Assembly (NCBI GenBank): GCA_030584185.1
Contig: CP129495.1
Location: forward strand, 765,608-829,607
Length of the DNA: 64,000 nucleotides
DNA from: Acidimicrobiia bacterium
GTDB lineage: Bacteria; Actinomycetota; Acidimicrobiia; Spongiisociales; UBA11373
Direction of reading: 5' to 3'
Part shown: piece by piece, positions 17,736 to 26,829 of the stretch
Layout of the letters: each line of letters begins with the position of its first letter
How positions within the stretch are numbered: the first letter of the stretch is position 1
The notes under the pieces: generated by a model
The model's database searches: none
What the model saw: only the letters and a program-made list of their open reading frames with translations
What the model was told of the DNA's origin: nothing
Program-made: the position numbers and the translations under genes

Positions 17736-18581
17736 ATGGCCCGGTCCGCGACGATCCTGCTGGTGCTGACCCTGGTGCTCGTTTCCTGTGGTGACGACAT
17801 CGACGCTCCCCTCTTCTCGTCGAACCCACCACAGTCGACGCTCCCGGGCGAAACCTCGGGCACGACCTCCACCGGAGGCGAGGGATCCACCACCACCACC
17901 GACGGCAACGGAAGCATCGGTGACATCGGAGACCTGGCCGCTGCGCCGCTTCCGATCCAGGAAGGGCTGGGGACCTTCGACAACTACGAGTGGCACATGG
18001 AGCTCTCGACCATCGGCCCGAGCGCCGCCGAGACTTCGATCACGACCACGGACTGGGCGTTCAATCGTGACCCCGAGTCCCGGCTCTCACGCACCTCGAT
18101 GACCCAGACGGGCCCCGACTTCGAAGGCGCCGAGGAGTCGATCACCGAGCTCTACCAGGTGGGCAACGAGTCCTGCCAGTGGGACGGCGAGTCCTGGACC
18201 TACGAGGCGGCCACCCCGCAGCAGCGCGAGGCCCTGGAGGCCATGCAACGCCTCTTCGACATCAGCATTGTCCCCGAGAATCCGGTCGTGGTCGGCGAGG
18301 AGCCGATCGCAGGAATCGACGCCGTCCACTACCGGTTCAGCGTGTCCGGGTTCGGATCGGAGTCGGGCGCTCTGGTGACCGACAATCAGGTGGACTACTG
18401 GATCGCCAAGGGCACGCGGGTGCTGCTCAAGTACGAGATCGTCCTCGACAGCCGCTCCGGTCCCAGCGACGATCCCGCCGCCGAGGTCTTCCGGATCGAA
18501 GCCTCGGCCGAGCTGCGCAGCGCCAACGTCCCGGTGGCGGTCACCCTCTCGCCTGACTGCCTGGCGCTGGCGACCGGCTGA
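17736..18581 (+). CDS. Lipoprotein linked to the ABC exporter operon
   Basis: The 281-residue protein has a lipoprotein signal (lipobox VLVSC), a Thr/Ser/Gly-rich linker to about residue 65, and a beta-rich domain. The fold may be LolA/LprG-like (DNYEWHMELSTIG, DAVHYRFSVSGFG, VDYWIAKGTRVLLKYEIV), although this is only suggested by the strand pattern. A GAAGGAG ribosome site precedes the ATG, and the gene begins 12 bp after the second permease. It is plausibly the extracytoplasmic partner or a cargo-binding component of the exporter. Confidence 0.75.
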   Translation: MARSATILLVLTLVLVSCGDDIDAPLFSSNPPQSTLPGETSGTTSTGGEGSTTTTDGNGSIGDIGDLAAAPLPIQEGLGTFDNYEWHMELSTIGPSAAETSITTTDWAFNRDPESRLSRTSMTQTGPDFEGAEESITELYQVGNESCQWDGESWTYEAATPQQREALEAMQRLFDISIVPENPVVVGEEPIAGIDAVHYRFSVSGFGSESGALVTDNQVDYWIAKGTRVLLKYEIVLDSRSGPSDDPAAEVFRIEASAELRSANVPVAVTLSPDCLALATG

Positions 18582-18604
18582 GGTCCGCTGGCGCCGGAGC
18601 CGCA

Positions 18605-20917
18605 TCAGAGGGTCCTGCGGGTGGCCTCCAGGTACCGCTTGATGGCGGCGAACTGCCCATCGCCGTCCAGTCCCGCCTCGTGCACCACCATCTCCCCGGA
18701 GCCGCTGCCCAGGTAGTGGCCGCCATGGAAGGGATGGAGGGTGTGGGCCCTTCCCAGGTCGCTGCGCACCCAGCGATACATCGTGGGAAGCGTGAAACCG
18801 GTGATCCCAATGGCCCGCTGCGAGATCTCTTCGGGGAACACCTCCCGGCGTTCCTCGGGAGGACGCCGATCGAACAGCTCGGCACTGGTCACCAGGAACA
18901 CCTCGAGATCGATGCCGGCCGCCTCGAGCAGCGGCATCGTCTCCACGACGAATGCGTAGGCGACCTCCGAGCCCTGTATCACCAGATGGCCGTCAGGAGT
19001 ACCGGCCGATGTGCGCAGCCGGTACAGACCGCCGGCGGCGGCGGCGGCCGGAGCCAGACCCAGGCCCTCACGATCGGGAACCCGCTCCGAGGGTCGGGTG
19101 ACGAAGGGCACGATCACGGATGGGCGCGCCTCCAGGGCGGCTGCCAGCAGCGGCCACACCTCGGAGGGCTCCCACGGCGTCAGGGTGACCGCAGTCCCGG
19201 CTACGAAGTTCTCCTGATACAACTGCAACGCCTGCGGATCGGCATGGGTGGGGCCGTCCTCCCCGGTCTTCATCCCGGCGTGACCGCTCACCAGGATCAC
19301 CGGATGCAGCGGACCGGGATCGGTCTGCTGGCGCATCTGGTCGGAGATGGCGTGCACCCTCGCCGCGATGTGGCCGAGAGGTGCGATGAAGGCCCCATAG
19401 GAGGCACCGGCACCCATGTGGTGACCGAAGCCCGAGACCCCGGTCATCACCGCCATCAGCCCGTCCTCGCAGATGCCGAACGGCAGCGTGCGCGACCCCG
19501 GATTGGAGATCATGTCGTATGGACCGGGATCAAAGCCGGCAGCGGCGTCGGCGATGGCCGTCGAACCGAGCAGGTCGGCGGCGGCGATGAGGATCGCCCC
19601 TCCCGACCTGGTGTTGAGGTATCCGAGCGCCTTCCCCAGCTGCTGCCGGAGCGCGATGGCGCTGCCCGATTCCAACATCAGCCCGGCGGGGGTGGCCGCA
19701 GGTTCGAGGCCCTCGAAGACGGCCTCCACCCGGGGGGCATCGGGGCGCGGCTTGCGTCCCCGATCGTCGAGGCGGCGTCCTGTCGCCTCGACCCGGCTCG
19801 CCACCTCCCCGGTCACCGGATCGTCGCCGAGCATCCGGCGGATATTCTGCAGGGTCGACCAGTAGGCAGCCTCGACGGCGACGGGGTCTTTCGGGTCATA
19901 CCTGGGCAGTTCGATGTCGCCGAACAGGGGCCTCACCGACTCCTGGTAACCGTCGGATCCCATGGCGTGGCCACCCCCGTGGGATCGCCGCCCTTCGATC
20001 CCGTAGCGCCACCCCTTGACGGTCCGGTAGACGATGGCGGTCGGCTGCCCGGTCTCGATCCCGGCGACCAGACGCTGGGCGGCGATCACCTGTCCGAAGT
20101 CGAACCCGTCGGCGACCTCGATCACGTTCCAATCGTGGAGATGGAAGAACTCCATCGGATCCCACTGCACGTACTCCCCTGGCCGATCGCCCTCGCGGGT
20201 CACGAACTCGGAGTCGATCGACGCCTGATTCCAATCGAGGTGGATCACGGCGTTGCGCAGCCTGGCGGAGCCGGCGAAGGCCACGGTCTCGGTCACCCTG
20301 CCCGGCGTCAGCCCCCCCTCCCCCTCGAGGATGTGGACCATTGGCGAATCCGAGGGGTGGAGATCGGCTGCGGCCATCGCCAGGCCCAGAGCCGAACCGA
20401 CCCCGACGCCCGACGGGCCGGTGGCGATCTTCACGAACGGTGTGGCCGGTGTGGGATGACCGTCGAGGGCCTTGGATCCGAACTCCCTGAACAGCGGCGT
20501 GGACTGAGTCGGATTGCGCCGGAACCCGAGCAGATCCTCGAGGCGAAGGCGCAGACGATCCTCGCCGGGGAGCAGGCAGGGGGCCTGGAGCCGCACCGCC
20601 TCGTCGCGTAACGCCAGCGTGGCGTATAGGCCGAGAGCCTTGTGGCCGGCGGCGAAGGCGATGATGTCGGCGTCGGAGCGAACCGGATCGCCGATCTGGT
20701 ACTCCATGGAGTCGAGGAGCAGGGCGGTGATGATCCTCCCCGCCGAGATCGACCCTCCAGGATGGCCGGACTGGGTGAAGTTGAACATCACCGAGACCAG
20801 GGTCCGGTAGTAGAGGTCGTACCGCTCCAGGGTTGCGATCGCTGCCCGATCGACACCGTCGGCGGCGCCGTCGACCTTCAGCCAGACGGCGCGTCGCGGC
20901 CCGAACGAAGGGCTCAT
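18605..20917 (-). CDS. Transketolase-like thiamine diphosphate enzyme
   Basis: The protein of about 770 residues has the transketolase order. The N-terminal ThDP domain has SGHPGGSISAGRI, a GEGGLTPGRV diphosphate motif and HLDWNQASID. A pyrimidine-binding domain follows (near 430-600, with FGHHMGAGASYGAF and DGPTHADPQAL), then a C-terminal domain. It would transfer C2 units between sugar phosphates or act on a related 2-oxo substrate. The divergent C-terminus and the lack of pentose phosphate neighbours leave the exact reaction open. An ATG at 20917 is preferred because GAGGTG lies 7 nt upstream. A GTG at 20926 is the alternative. It follows the aminotransferase gene closely and is probably in its operon. 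Confidence 0.82.
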   Translation of the reverse strand: MSPSFGPRRAVWLKVDGAADGVDRAAIATLERYDLYYRTLVSVMFNFTQSGHPGGSISAGRIITALLLDSMEYQIGDPVRSDADIIAFAAGHKALGLYATLALRDEAVRLQAPCLLPGEDRLRLRLEDLLGFRRNPTQSTPLFREFGSKALDGHPTPATPFVKIATGPSGVGVGSALGLAMAAADLHPSDSPMVHILEGEGGLTPGRVTETVAFAGSARLRNAVIHLDWNQASIDSEFVTREGDRPGEYVQWDPMEFFHLHDWNVIEVADGFDFGQVIAAQRLVAGIETGQPTAIVYRTVKGWRYGIEGRRSHGGGHAMGSDGYQESVRPLFGDIELPRYDPKDPVAVEAAYWSTLQNIRRMLGDDPVTGEVASRVEATGRRLDDRGRKPRPDAPRVEAVFEGLEPAATPAGLMLESGSAIALRQQLGKALGYLNTRSGGAILIAAADLLGSTAIADAAAGFDPGPYDMISNPGSRTLPFGICEDGLMAVMTGVSGFGHHMGAGASYGAFIAPLGHIAARVHAISDQMRQQTDPGPLHPVILVSGHAGMKTGEDGPTHADPQALQLYQENFVAGTAVTLTPWEPSEVWPLLAAALEARPSVIVPFVTRPSERVPDREGLGLAPAAAAAGGLYRLRTSAGTPDGHLVIQGSEVAYAFVVETMPLLEAAGIDLEVFLVTSAELFDRRPPEERREVFPEEISQRAIGITGFTLPTMYRWVRSDLGRAHTLHPFHGGHYLGSGSGEMVVHEAGLDGDGQFAAIKRYLEATRRTL

Positions 20918-20927
20918 GATCGGCACC

Positions 20928-22235
20928 TCACAGCGTCAGACGCCTCGCCGAGCCCACGAACTCCTTGAAGCCGACGGCGTCCGAGGCGGCGGCGGCGATC
21001 CGCTCCATCGCCTCGGTGAGTTCCCGATCGCCGGTGGCGATGGAGATCCGCAGAAAGTGCTCCCCCTCGGAGCCGAGCACGCCGAACGAACGCCGATCCA
21101 TGGTGGCCACCCGATGGTGATGGAGCAGGAAGAGCTGGAACAGAGTGGCCGGAGACGACCGACCTCGAACCTCGGCCGGCAACGAGGCGAAAAGGCCGGG
21201 TGCGTCCAGTGCGTCGAGTGCCCCGGCCACGTTGGGAAACACGTAGAAGGCCCCGCGCGGGTTCTGGCAGGTGATTCCCGGGATTTCGTTGAGCGCACCC
21301 ACCACGAGGTCGCGGCGCCGTTGGAAGGCAGCGACCATGGCGGCGATCTCGGGGGCCGACTCAGGCGACTCCAGGGCCGCCTTGACGCCCAGCTGGTTGT
21401 AGGGAGGAATCGACGCGAAGTAGTTGATGTTCAGCGTCCGCTGCACCTTCGCCTCCTCCACGGTGGGGAAGACGCCCCACCCGATCCGGCCTCCCGTCCA
21501 GGAGTAGGTCTTGGAGGCGCCGGAGGCGATGATGGTGCGCCCCTCCATCCCGGGCAACGAGGAGATGGAGACGTGCTCGGCTCCGTCGAACACGATCGCC
21601 TCGTACGCCTCGTCCGAGTACACGCGCACCTCTGGCCCGGTGCGCTCCAGGATGACGGCGGCGATCTCGGCGAGGCGCTCTCTGGAGGCCACCCCGCCGG
21701 TCGGGTTGGAGGGGAAGTTGAGGAAGATCAGCTTGGTGCGAGGCGTTATCAGGGCCGCCAGGTCGTCGCCCGAGAAGTCGAACCCGGTCTCCTCACGCAG
21801 CCGCAGCGGGACCGGTACGGCGTCGAGGTACTCGACGAACGACTCGAAGAGCGGGTAGCCGGGCGAGGGATAGATGACCTCGTCTCCCGGCTCGACGTAG
21901 GCGTGTTGGGTCAGCCCGATCGGGGGGCGACCGCCGGCGTAGACCACGACCCGCTCCGGATCGACCTCGAGACCGCGATCCTCACCGACCCGCCGAGCGA
22001 TCGCCGACCTCACCTCGGGGAGGCCCTGCGGATCGCAGTAGGTGGTGTGTCCCGCCCGGATGGCGGCGACCACGGCCTCGGCGATGTGGGCGGGAAGGGG
22101 GAAGTCGGGCTGGCCGAGATTGCACCTGATCACCGGTCCCGCCTCGGCCTCGACCTCGGCGATGCGGGCGCCGAGAGCGAACGCCGGCTCGGTCCCGATG
22201 CGCCCCACGCGCCCGGCAAAGAGCGAGTGTTCCAT
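20928..22235 (-). CDS. Aspartate aminotransferase-family PLP enzyme (class I/II)
   Basis: About 435 residues from the ATG at 22235, which follows a GGAAAGGAAG ribosome site. A GTG- or ATG-type start 24 bases upstream (22259) is the alternative. The fold-type I signatures are CNLGQPDFPLPAHI, YCDPQGLPEVRSAIA, NFPSNPTGG and PLP lysine K242 in SGASKTYSWTGGRIGW. The GRIGW motif and the aspartate of the YSDEAYEAI strand are present. The closest types are AspB-like or tyrosine/aspartate aminotransferases. The amino donor is not resolved. It is directly upstream of the transketolase-like gene. Confidence 0.87.
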   Translation of the reverse strand: MEHSLFAGRVGRIGTEPAFALGARIAEVEAEAGPVIRCNLGQPDFPLPAHIAEAVVAAIRAGHTTYCDPQGLPEVRSAIARRVGEDRGLEVDPERVVVYAGGRPPIGLTQHAYVEPGDEVIYPSPGYPLFESFVEYLDAVPVPLRLREETGFDFSGDDLAALITPRTKLIFLNFPSNPTGGVASRERLAEIAAVILERTGPEVRVYSDEAYEAIVFDGAEHVSISSLPGMEGRTIIASGASKTYSWTGGRIGWGVFPTVEEAKVQRTLNINYFASIPPYNQLGVKAALESPESAPEIAAMVAAFQRRRDLVVGALNEIPGITCQNPRGAFYVFPNVAGALDALDAPGLFASLPAEVRGRSSPATLFQLFLLHHHRVATMDRRSFGVLGSEGEHFLRISIATGDRELTEAMERIAAAASDAVGFKEFVGSARRLTL

Positions 22236-22281
22236 TGCTTCCTTTCCGGCACCCGACATCGGAGGGAACCGACCGATCAGG

Positions 22282-22923
22282 TTACCCGCCCGGGGCGCCC
22301 GCGGTCGGCGGCGCCAGGCCGGAGACGACGACCCCGATCACGGCCTCGATCAGTTCTGCCGGCTCGACCTGGATCACAGGTGACAGGCTCTCCGCCTGCA
22401 TCAGGACCAGGACGGCTCCGTGTACCGCAGCCCACATGGCGACAGCCAGTGCCATGGCATCCTGGTCGCCGCGCACCGTGCCGGCGGCCATGCCCTCGAT
22501 GATGGTCCCCACCACCAGGGTGAATGCGCGTACCCCCGGGTCGTCGGATCCGGCATCGTCGGGTGGCGCCACCCCGCCCCCGAACAGGACCCGGTACTCG
22601 GCGGGGTGGGAGAGGCCGAACTCGACGTAGGCCCGACCCATCTTCCGCAGGCGATCGATGGCATCCCCGCCGCCCTGGGCGGCCTGCCTCAGCGATGCCT
22701 CGAAGCGGGTGAAGCCGCGGGCGCACGTCTCGAAGAAGACCGACGCCTTGTCCGGAAAGTGGAGGTAGATCGAAGGGGGCGATACGTCGACGGCCTTGGC
22801 GAGCGCCCTGATCGAGACCGCCTCCACCGAGCCCTTCTCCAAGAGGAGCCGCTCGGCGGCGTCGAGGATCTCCTGACGCAGCAGGTCGCCTTCACCCTTG
22901 CGGGCGCGTCGGCGCGGGGTCAC
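22282..22923 (-). CDS. TetR family transcriptional regulator
   Basis: The 213-residue protein has an N-terminal TetR helix-turn-helix (residues about 15-62, with ILDAAERLLLEKG, VSIRALAKAVDVSPPSIYLHF and PDKASVF). A ligand-binding domain of the type that includes SHPAEYRVLFG follows. It probably represses the MMPL exporter, since its GTG start overlaps the exporter's stop codon by 4 nt. The ligand is likely to be a lipid-like or drug-like exporter substrate, which is an inference. The convergent aminotransferase lies just upstream on the same strand direction. Confidence 0.9.
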   Translation of the reverse strand: MTPRRRARKGEGDLLRQEILDAAERLLLEKGSVEAVSIRALAKAVDVSPPSIYLHFPDKASVFFETCARGFTRFEASLRQAAQGGGDAIDRLRKMGRAYVEFGLSHPAEYRVLFGGGVAPPDDAGSDDPGVRAFTLVVGTIIEGMAAGTVRGDQDAMALAVAMWAAVHGAVLVLMQAESLSPVIQVEPAELIEAVIGVVVSGLAPPTAGAPGG

Positions 22924-25097
22924 CGCTCACCCGCCGACTCGCTGATCCCGAACCTGGCGTGAACTCGCTTCATCCAGCGCGGCGCCCACCAGTTGGCCTC
23001 GCCGGCGAGCCTCATGAACGCCGGGACCAGGGTCGCCCGCACCACGAAGGCATCCACCAGGACCGCCAGGGTCATCCCCACGGCGAACATCTTCATGAAC
23101 GCAACCGACGAGGTGGCGAAGGCGATGAACACGATCGAGATGAGCAGGGCTGCCGCCGTGACGATGCGCCCGGTGCGCTCCAGCCCGCGAGCCACCGCAG
23201 CTTCGTTGCCGACACCGCCGTCGTACTCCTCCTTTATCCGGGAGAGGAGGAACACCTCGTAGTCCATGGAGAGCCCGAAGGCGATGCAGAAGATCAGGAT
23301 GGGCATGGTGATCTCCAGCGACCCGGTCGGTGTGAACCCGAGAAGCCCGGACAGGTTCCCGTCCTGGAACACCCACACCAGCGCCCCGAAGGTGGCCGAC
23401 AAGGAGAGGACGTTCAGCACCAACGCCTTGGCCGGCACCACCACCGATCCGAACATGAGAAAGAGGAGCAGGAACGTGGCCAGGCCGATGAGCCCGAGGA
23501 CCAGGGGGAGATCTCCGAACAGCGAGTCCTTGGTGTCGACCAGGAAGGCACTCACCCCGGTCACCTCGACTGGGACACCGGACTCCAGCGCCCGGATCTC
23601 ACGCACCACGGCCTCCGCCTCCTGCGACGAAGGCGCAACGCCGAGGATGGCGGCGAAGTAGGTGCCCGCATCGGATGAGAACCGGGCGTGGGCGGGGGTC
23701 GCCGGTAGCACCAGGACGCCACCGAGGTAGGAACCGGTTGCCGTGTCCACCCGCGACACACCGTCGAGTCTCGACAGGGTGGCGGCGTATTCGCCTATCG
23801 CCTCCTCGTCGAAGACGCCGGCGGCGATCACGTCCACCGGGGACGACTCCGATCCGCTGAACTCGGAACGCAGGACGTCGCCGGCGATACGCGATGGTGA
23901 GGACTCCGGAAGCATTCGATCGTCGGCCTGGCCCAGCTCCACCCGAAGGAACGGCGATCCCAGGACCACGAGGAGTGTCAGGGCAGCGGCGGCGACCGGA
24001 ATCGGCCGGCGCATCACGAAGGTGGCGATGCGGTGCCAGGTTCCGGTCTCGACGGCGGTCGATCTGACTCGGCGGACTCGCAGCCGCTCCACGCCAGGCC
24101 CGAGCAATGAGAGGATCGCCGGCAGCACGATGACGGCGCCGACCGCCGCCATGGTGACCACGGCGATGCCGGCGTATCCGAAAGACCGAAGGAAGGCGAG
24201 GTCGAAGACGATCATTGCTGCCAGCGAGACGGCGACGGTCCCTGCCGAGAACAGCACGGTCCTTCCGGCGGTCCGTACCGTCGCCACCACCGCATCCGGC
24301 GTCGACAGGCCCGCCGCCAGCTCCTCGCGGAATCGGGAGACGATGAACAGGGAGTAGTCGATCGCCAGACCGAGGCCGAGGGCGGTGGTGAGGTTGAGGG
24401 CGAAGATGGAGACCTCGGTCAAACCGCTCAGAATCTGCAGGATGAGGAAGGTGCCGACGATGGCAAGGCCGCCGATCGCAAGGGGCAGCGATGCGGCGAC
24501 CACCCCCCCGAAGATGACGAGGAGGAGCAGCGCCGTCACCGGGAAGGCGATCAGCTCGGCTCGCGCCAGGTCGGATTCGGTGGTCTCCTGCACCTCTGCG
24601 AACAGGGGGCCGAACCCGCCCACGAGGACTTCGAACGAGCCCTGGGTGCCCCGATACTCCTCGGCGATGACTGCGGCGTGGTCGAGCACCTCACCCTGAT
24701 CGCCCTCGATCGAGACCAGGATCAACGCTCGGTCGCGCCCGAAGGAGCGCAGCGGCGGCGGGCTGCCCATGGACCAGTAGGAGGAGGCCGCGGTCACCCC
24801 GTCCTCGGCTGCCAGGTGCTCGGTGAGAGCCAGGCCTTCGGCGACGAGAGCCGGATCGTCGACGTCGCTCCCCGGCGGGACGGTGAGGATCAAGATCGCA
24901 GCCGGGTCGGAGACACCGAACTCCTCGGCGAGTCGATCGGCTGCGATGCTCGACTCGGAGTCCGGATCTTCGAAACCACCGTTGGAGAGGGACGATGCCA
25001 CTCCGCCCCCGATGGCTCCGGCGAGGGCCATGAAGACGATCGCCCCGAGCACCACCGCCCACCGAAACCGGACCACGAACCTGCCCAGCGCCGACAT
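22920..25097 (-). CDS. MMPL-family RND exporter
   Basis: The 725-residue membrane protein has two MMPL/RND repeats, each with an external porter domain and six helices. Both repeats carry the proton-relay Asp-Tyr pair: GLAIDYSLFIVSRF (residues about 245-260) and GLSMDYEVFLLSRIKEEY (about 610-630). MMPL proteins export lipids or siderophores, and the substrate here is unknown. GAGGGGAG is a good ribosome site before ATG 25097. The operon is mmpL-tetR, with a sigma-70-type promoter and two dyad sequences directly upstream, so feedback repression by the TetR protein is likely. Confidence 0.92.
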   Translation of the reverse strand: MSALGRFVVRFRWAVVLGAIVFMALAGAIGGGVASSLSNGGFEDPDSESSIAADRLAEEFGVSDPAAILILTVPPGSDVDDPALVAEGLALTEHLAAEDGVTAASSYWSMGSPPPLRSFGRDRALILVSIEGDQGEVLDHAAVIAEEYRGTQGSFEVLVGGFGPLFAEVQETTESDLARAELIAFPVTALLLLVIFGGVVAASLPLAIGGLAIVGTFLILQILSGLTEVSIFALNLTTALGLGLAIDYSLFIVSRFREELAAGLSTPDAVVATVRTAGRTVLFSAGTVAVSLAAMIVFDLAFLRSFGYAGIAVVTMAAVGAVIVLPAILSLLGPGVERLRVRRVRSTAVETGTWHRIATFVMRRPIPVAAAALTLLVVLGSPFLRVELGQADDRMLPESSPSRIAGDVLRSEFSGSESSPVDVIAAGVFDEEAIGEYAATLSRLDGVSRVDTATGSYLGGVLVLPATPAHARFSSDAGTYFAAILGVAPSSQEAEAVVREIRALESGVPVEVTGVSAFLVDTKDSLFGDLPLVLGLIGLATFLLLFLMFGSVVVPAKALVLNVLSLSATFGALVWVFQDGNLSGLLGFTPTGSLEITMPILIFCIAFGLSMDYEVFLLSRIKEEYDGGVGNEAAVARGLERTGRIVTAAALLISIVFIAFATSSVAFMKMFAVGMTLAVLVDAFVVRATLVPAFMRLAGEANWWAPRWMKRVHARFGISESAGER

Positions 25098-25125
25098 ACG
25101 AGTCTCCCCTCACTTCATCGATTGA

Positions 25126-25164
25126 TAGCGTCGCTAAGTTATCGGCGTTCGGTAACTCTGTCAA
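25126..25164 (-). promoter_or_regulatory. Promoter and TetR-type operator of mmpL-tetR
   Basis: On the minus strand, TTGACA (25159-25164) is followed by a 17-nt spacer and TAACTT (25136-25141), a good sigma-70-type promoter for the exporter. A 21-bp imperfect palindrome centred at 25147 has perfect AGTTA/TAACT ends and covers the spacer and most of the -10. An 11-bp perfect palindrome TAGCGTCGCTA lies at 25126-25136 just after the -10. Both sites are placed where a bound repressor would block RNA polymerase. Confidence 0.75.
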
Positions 25165-25232
25165 GCCCTGCCGTTCTGCCCTGTCGGAGTCGCCGTGGTC
25201 GGGCAAAATTGGGGCGAGGAGAGGAGCGGAGA

Positions 25233-25496
25233 GTGGACGATCGCTGGGAAGAGTTCTCGGTCAGGGGCGAGGAACTGCTCGCCAAGGTCAAGGAGTTGGT
25301 CCGCGAGGGCAACGTGCGAAGGCTGGTGATCGCCGACGCCGATGGGCGCACGCTGGTGGAGTTTCCGCTGACGATCGGCGTGGTCGGGGCACTGCTGCTG
25401 CCGATGGCGGCCGCCGTGGGCGCCATCGCCGCCGTGGTCACCGATTGCACGATCCGGGTCGAGCGACGCCACGATGCCGATGGGGGCGAGTCCTGA
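25233..25496 (+). CDS. DUF4342 domain protein
   Basis: The 87-residue protein matches DUF4342: WEEFSVRGEELLAKVKELV, then EGNVRRLVI, LVEFPLTIGVVGALL and CTIRVER. It has one hydrophobic segment (about residues 46-72) and may be a small membrane protein. The GTG start at 25233 follows a GA-rich ribosome site and matches the family N-terminus. Function is unknown. It lies between the mmpL promoter and a DUF4349 gene. Confidence 0.85.
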   Translation: MDDRWEEFSVRGEELLAKVKELVREGNVRRLVIADADGRTLVEFPLTIGVVGALLLPMAAAVGAIAAVVTDCTIRVERRHDADGGES

Positions 25497-25560
25497 CGAG
25501 CGAGTCGCAGGAACCGGGGGATCGCTCCGGCCGTCCAACCGAGGACGAAACGGAGGAGCG

Positions 25561-26823
25561 ATGACCGCAACCCACCCGCTGACCGCCCTGCTGCTCGCCT
25601 CCACCCTGGCGCTGGCCGCCTGTTCCGGGGGCGGCGACGACGCGGCGAACACGACGATGGCGACGGCGGGCTCCTCCGGGCAAGTGACCGAACAACCATC
25701 CTCGGACAACGATTCGGAGGGTGACGCTCGCGAGCCAGCAGCGCCCGGAACCGACGCCATGGCCACCGTCCTGGTCAGCGGCATCGAACGGAGCATCGTC
25801 TACACCGCCGCCATCGAGGTCGAGGTCACCGATGTGGGCGCCGCCGTGGCCCAGGTCCAGGCGGCCGTCGCCGACCTGGGCGGAATCGTCTTCGGCCAGG
25901 AGACGACGACCGGAGACCAGCCTCGGTCGGTGCTCACGATCAAGGTCCCGCCGAACCGATTCTCCGAGGCCATGGAGAGGCTGGGAGGCGTCGGACGGCT
26001 GATCCGACAGTCGGTGACAGCCGACGACGTCACCGAGCGAGTCGTCGACCTGGAGAGCCGCATCGCCACCGCCGAGGCCAGCGTCGCCCGGCTGCGTGCC
26101 CTCTTCGAGACGGCGGCCACCGTCGAGGACGTCGTCGAGATCGAGGCGGAGCTGCTCACGCGCGAGACCGACCTGGAGCTGCTGCGGGGGCAGCTGCGTA
26201 CCCTCGTCGATCAGGTGGCCCTAGCGACGATCGTGATCGTCCTCGGCGAACCCCAGCCGGCCCCGATGATCGAGGTCGTGGAGACCGTCTACCCCGGTCA
26301 CGACGGTGGGACCGGGTGCCCGGGATCCCGGAACGAGATAACCCTGGAAGAGGGCGAGGAGGTCACCTTCTGCTTCACCGTGGTGAACACCGGCGACACC
26401 ACCCTCGCCGAGATCGCCGTGTCCGACGACGGGCTCGACGCCGATCACTCCGACCTCATCGCCGTCTCCGGGGACCCCGAGGCTCCTCTGGCTCCGTCAG
26501 ATCGCCTCATCCTCGCATTCGAGACCGAGGCCGATCCCCGGAACTGGACTGCGCCCCAGGTGTCCGCCACAGCCATCGACGAGGAGGGGGCTCCCCTCTA
26601 TGTCGAGGTGGAGACCTCGACGACGCCGGCCTCGCCCCACGTCGTCGAGGACACCTCCCTGCCTGGCTTCACCGATGCCTTGAAGTCGGCCTGGGAGTCG
26701 CTGCAGTGGCTGGTGGGAGTGGCGGTCATCGGCGCCGGCGCCGCGGTGCCTTTCCTCTGGGTGCCACTGGTGCTCGCGGGTCTGTGGTGGTGGCGCAGGC
26801 GCCGTTCGACGGACGACGGATAG
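25561..26823 (+). CDS. DUF4349 lipoprotein with C-terminal membrane helix
   Basis: The 420-residue protein has a lipoprotein signal (LALAAC) and a DUF4349 core. This core holds a strand segment (IVYTAAIEVEVTDVGAAV), then FGQETTTGDQPRSVLTIKVPPNRF and a long coiled coil (about residues 150-220, VVDLESRIATAEASVARL). A CARDB-like domain of about 100 residues follows (EEGEEVTFCFTVVNTGDTTL). Near the end are a membrane helix and an Arg-rich tail. The protein is therefore attached to the membrane at both ends. No function is established for DUF4349. Confidence 0.82.
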   Translation: MTATHPLTALLLASTLALAACSGGGDDAANTTMATAGSSGQVTEQPSSDNDSEGDAREPAAPGTDAMATVLVSGIERSIVYTAAIEVEVTDVGAAVAQVQAAVADLGGIVFGQETTTGDQPRSVLTIKVPPNRFSEAMERLGGVGRLIRQSVTADDVTERVVDLESRIATAEASVARLRALFETAATVEDVVEIEAELLTRETDLELLRGQLRTLVDQVALATIVIVLGEPQPAPMIEVVETVYPGHDGGTGCPGSRNEITLEEGEEVTFCFTVVNTGDTTLAEIAVSDDGLDADHSDLIAVSGDPEAPLAPSDRLILAFETEADPRNWTAPQVSATAIDEEGAPLYVEVETSTTPASPHVVEDTSLPGFTDALKSAWESLQWLVGVAVIGAGAAVPFLWVPLVLAGLWWWRRRRSTDDG

Positions 26824-26829
26824 GAACCG

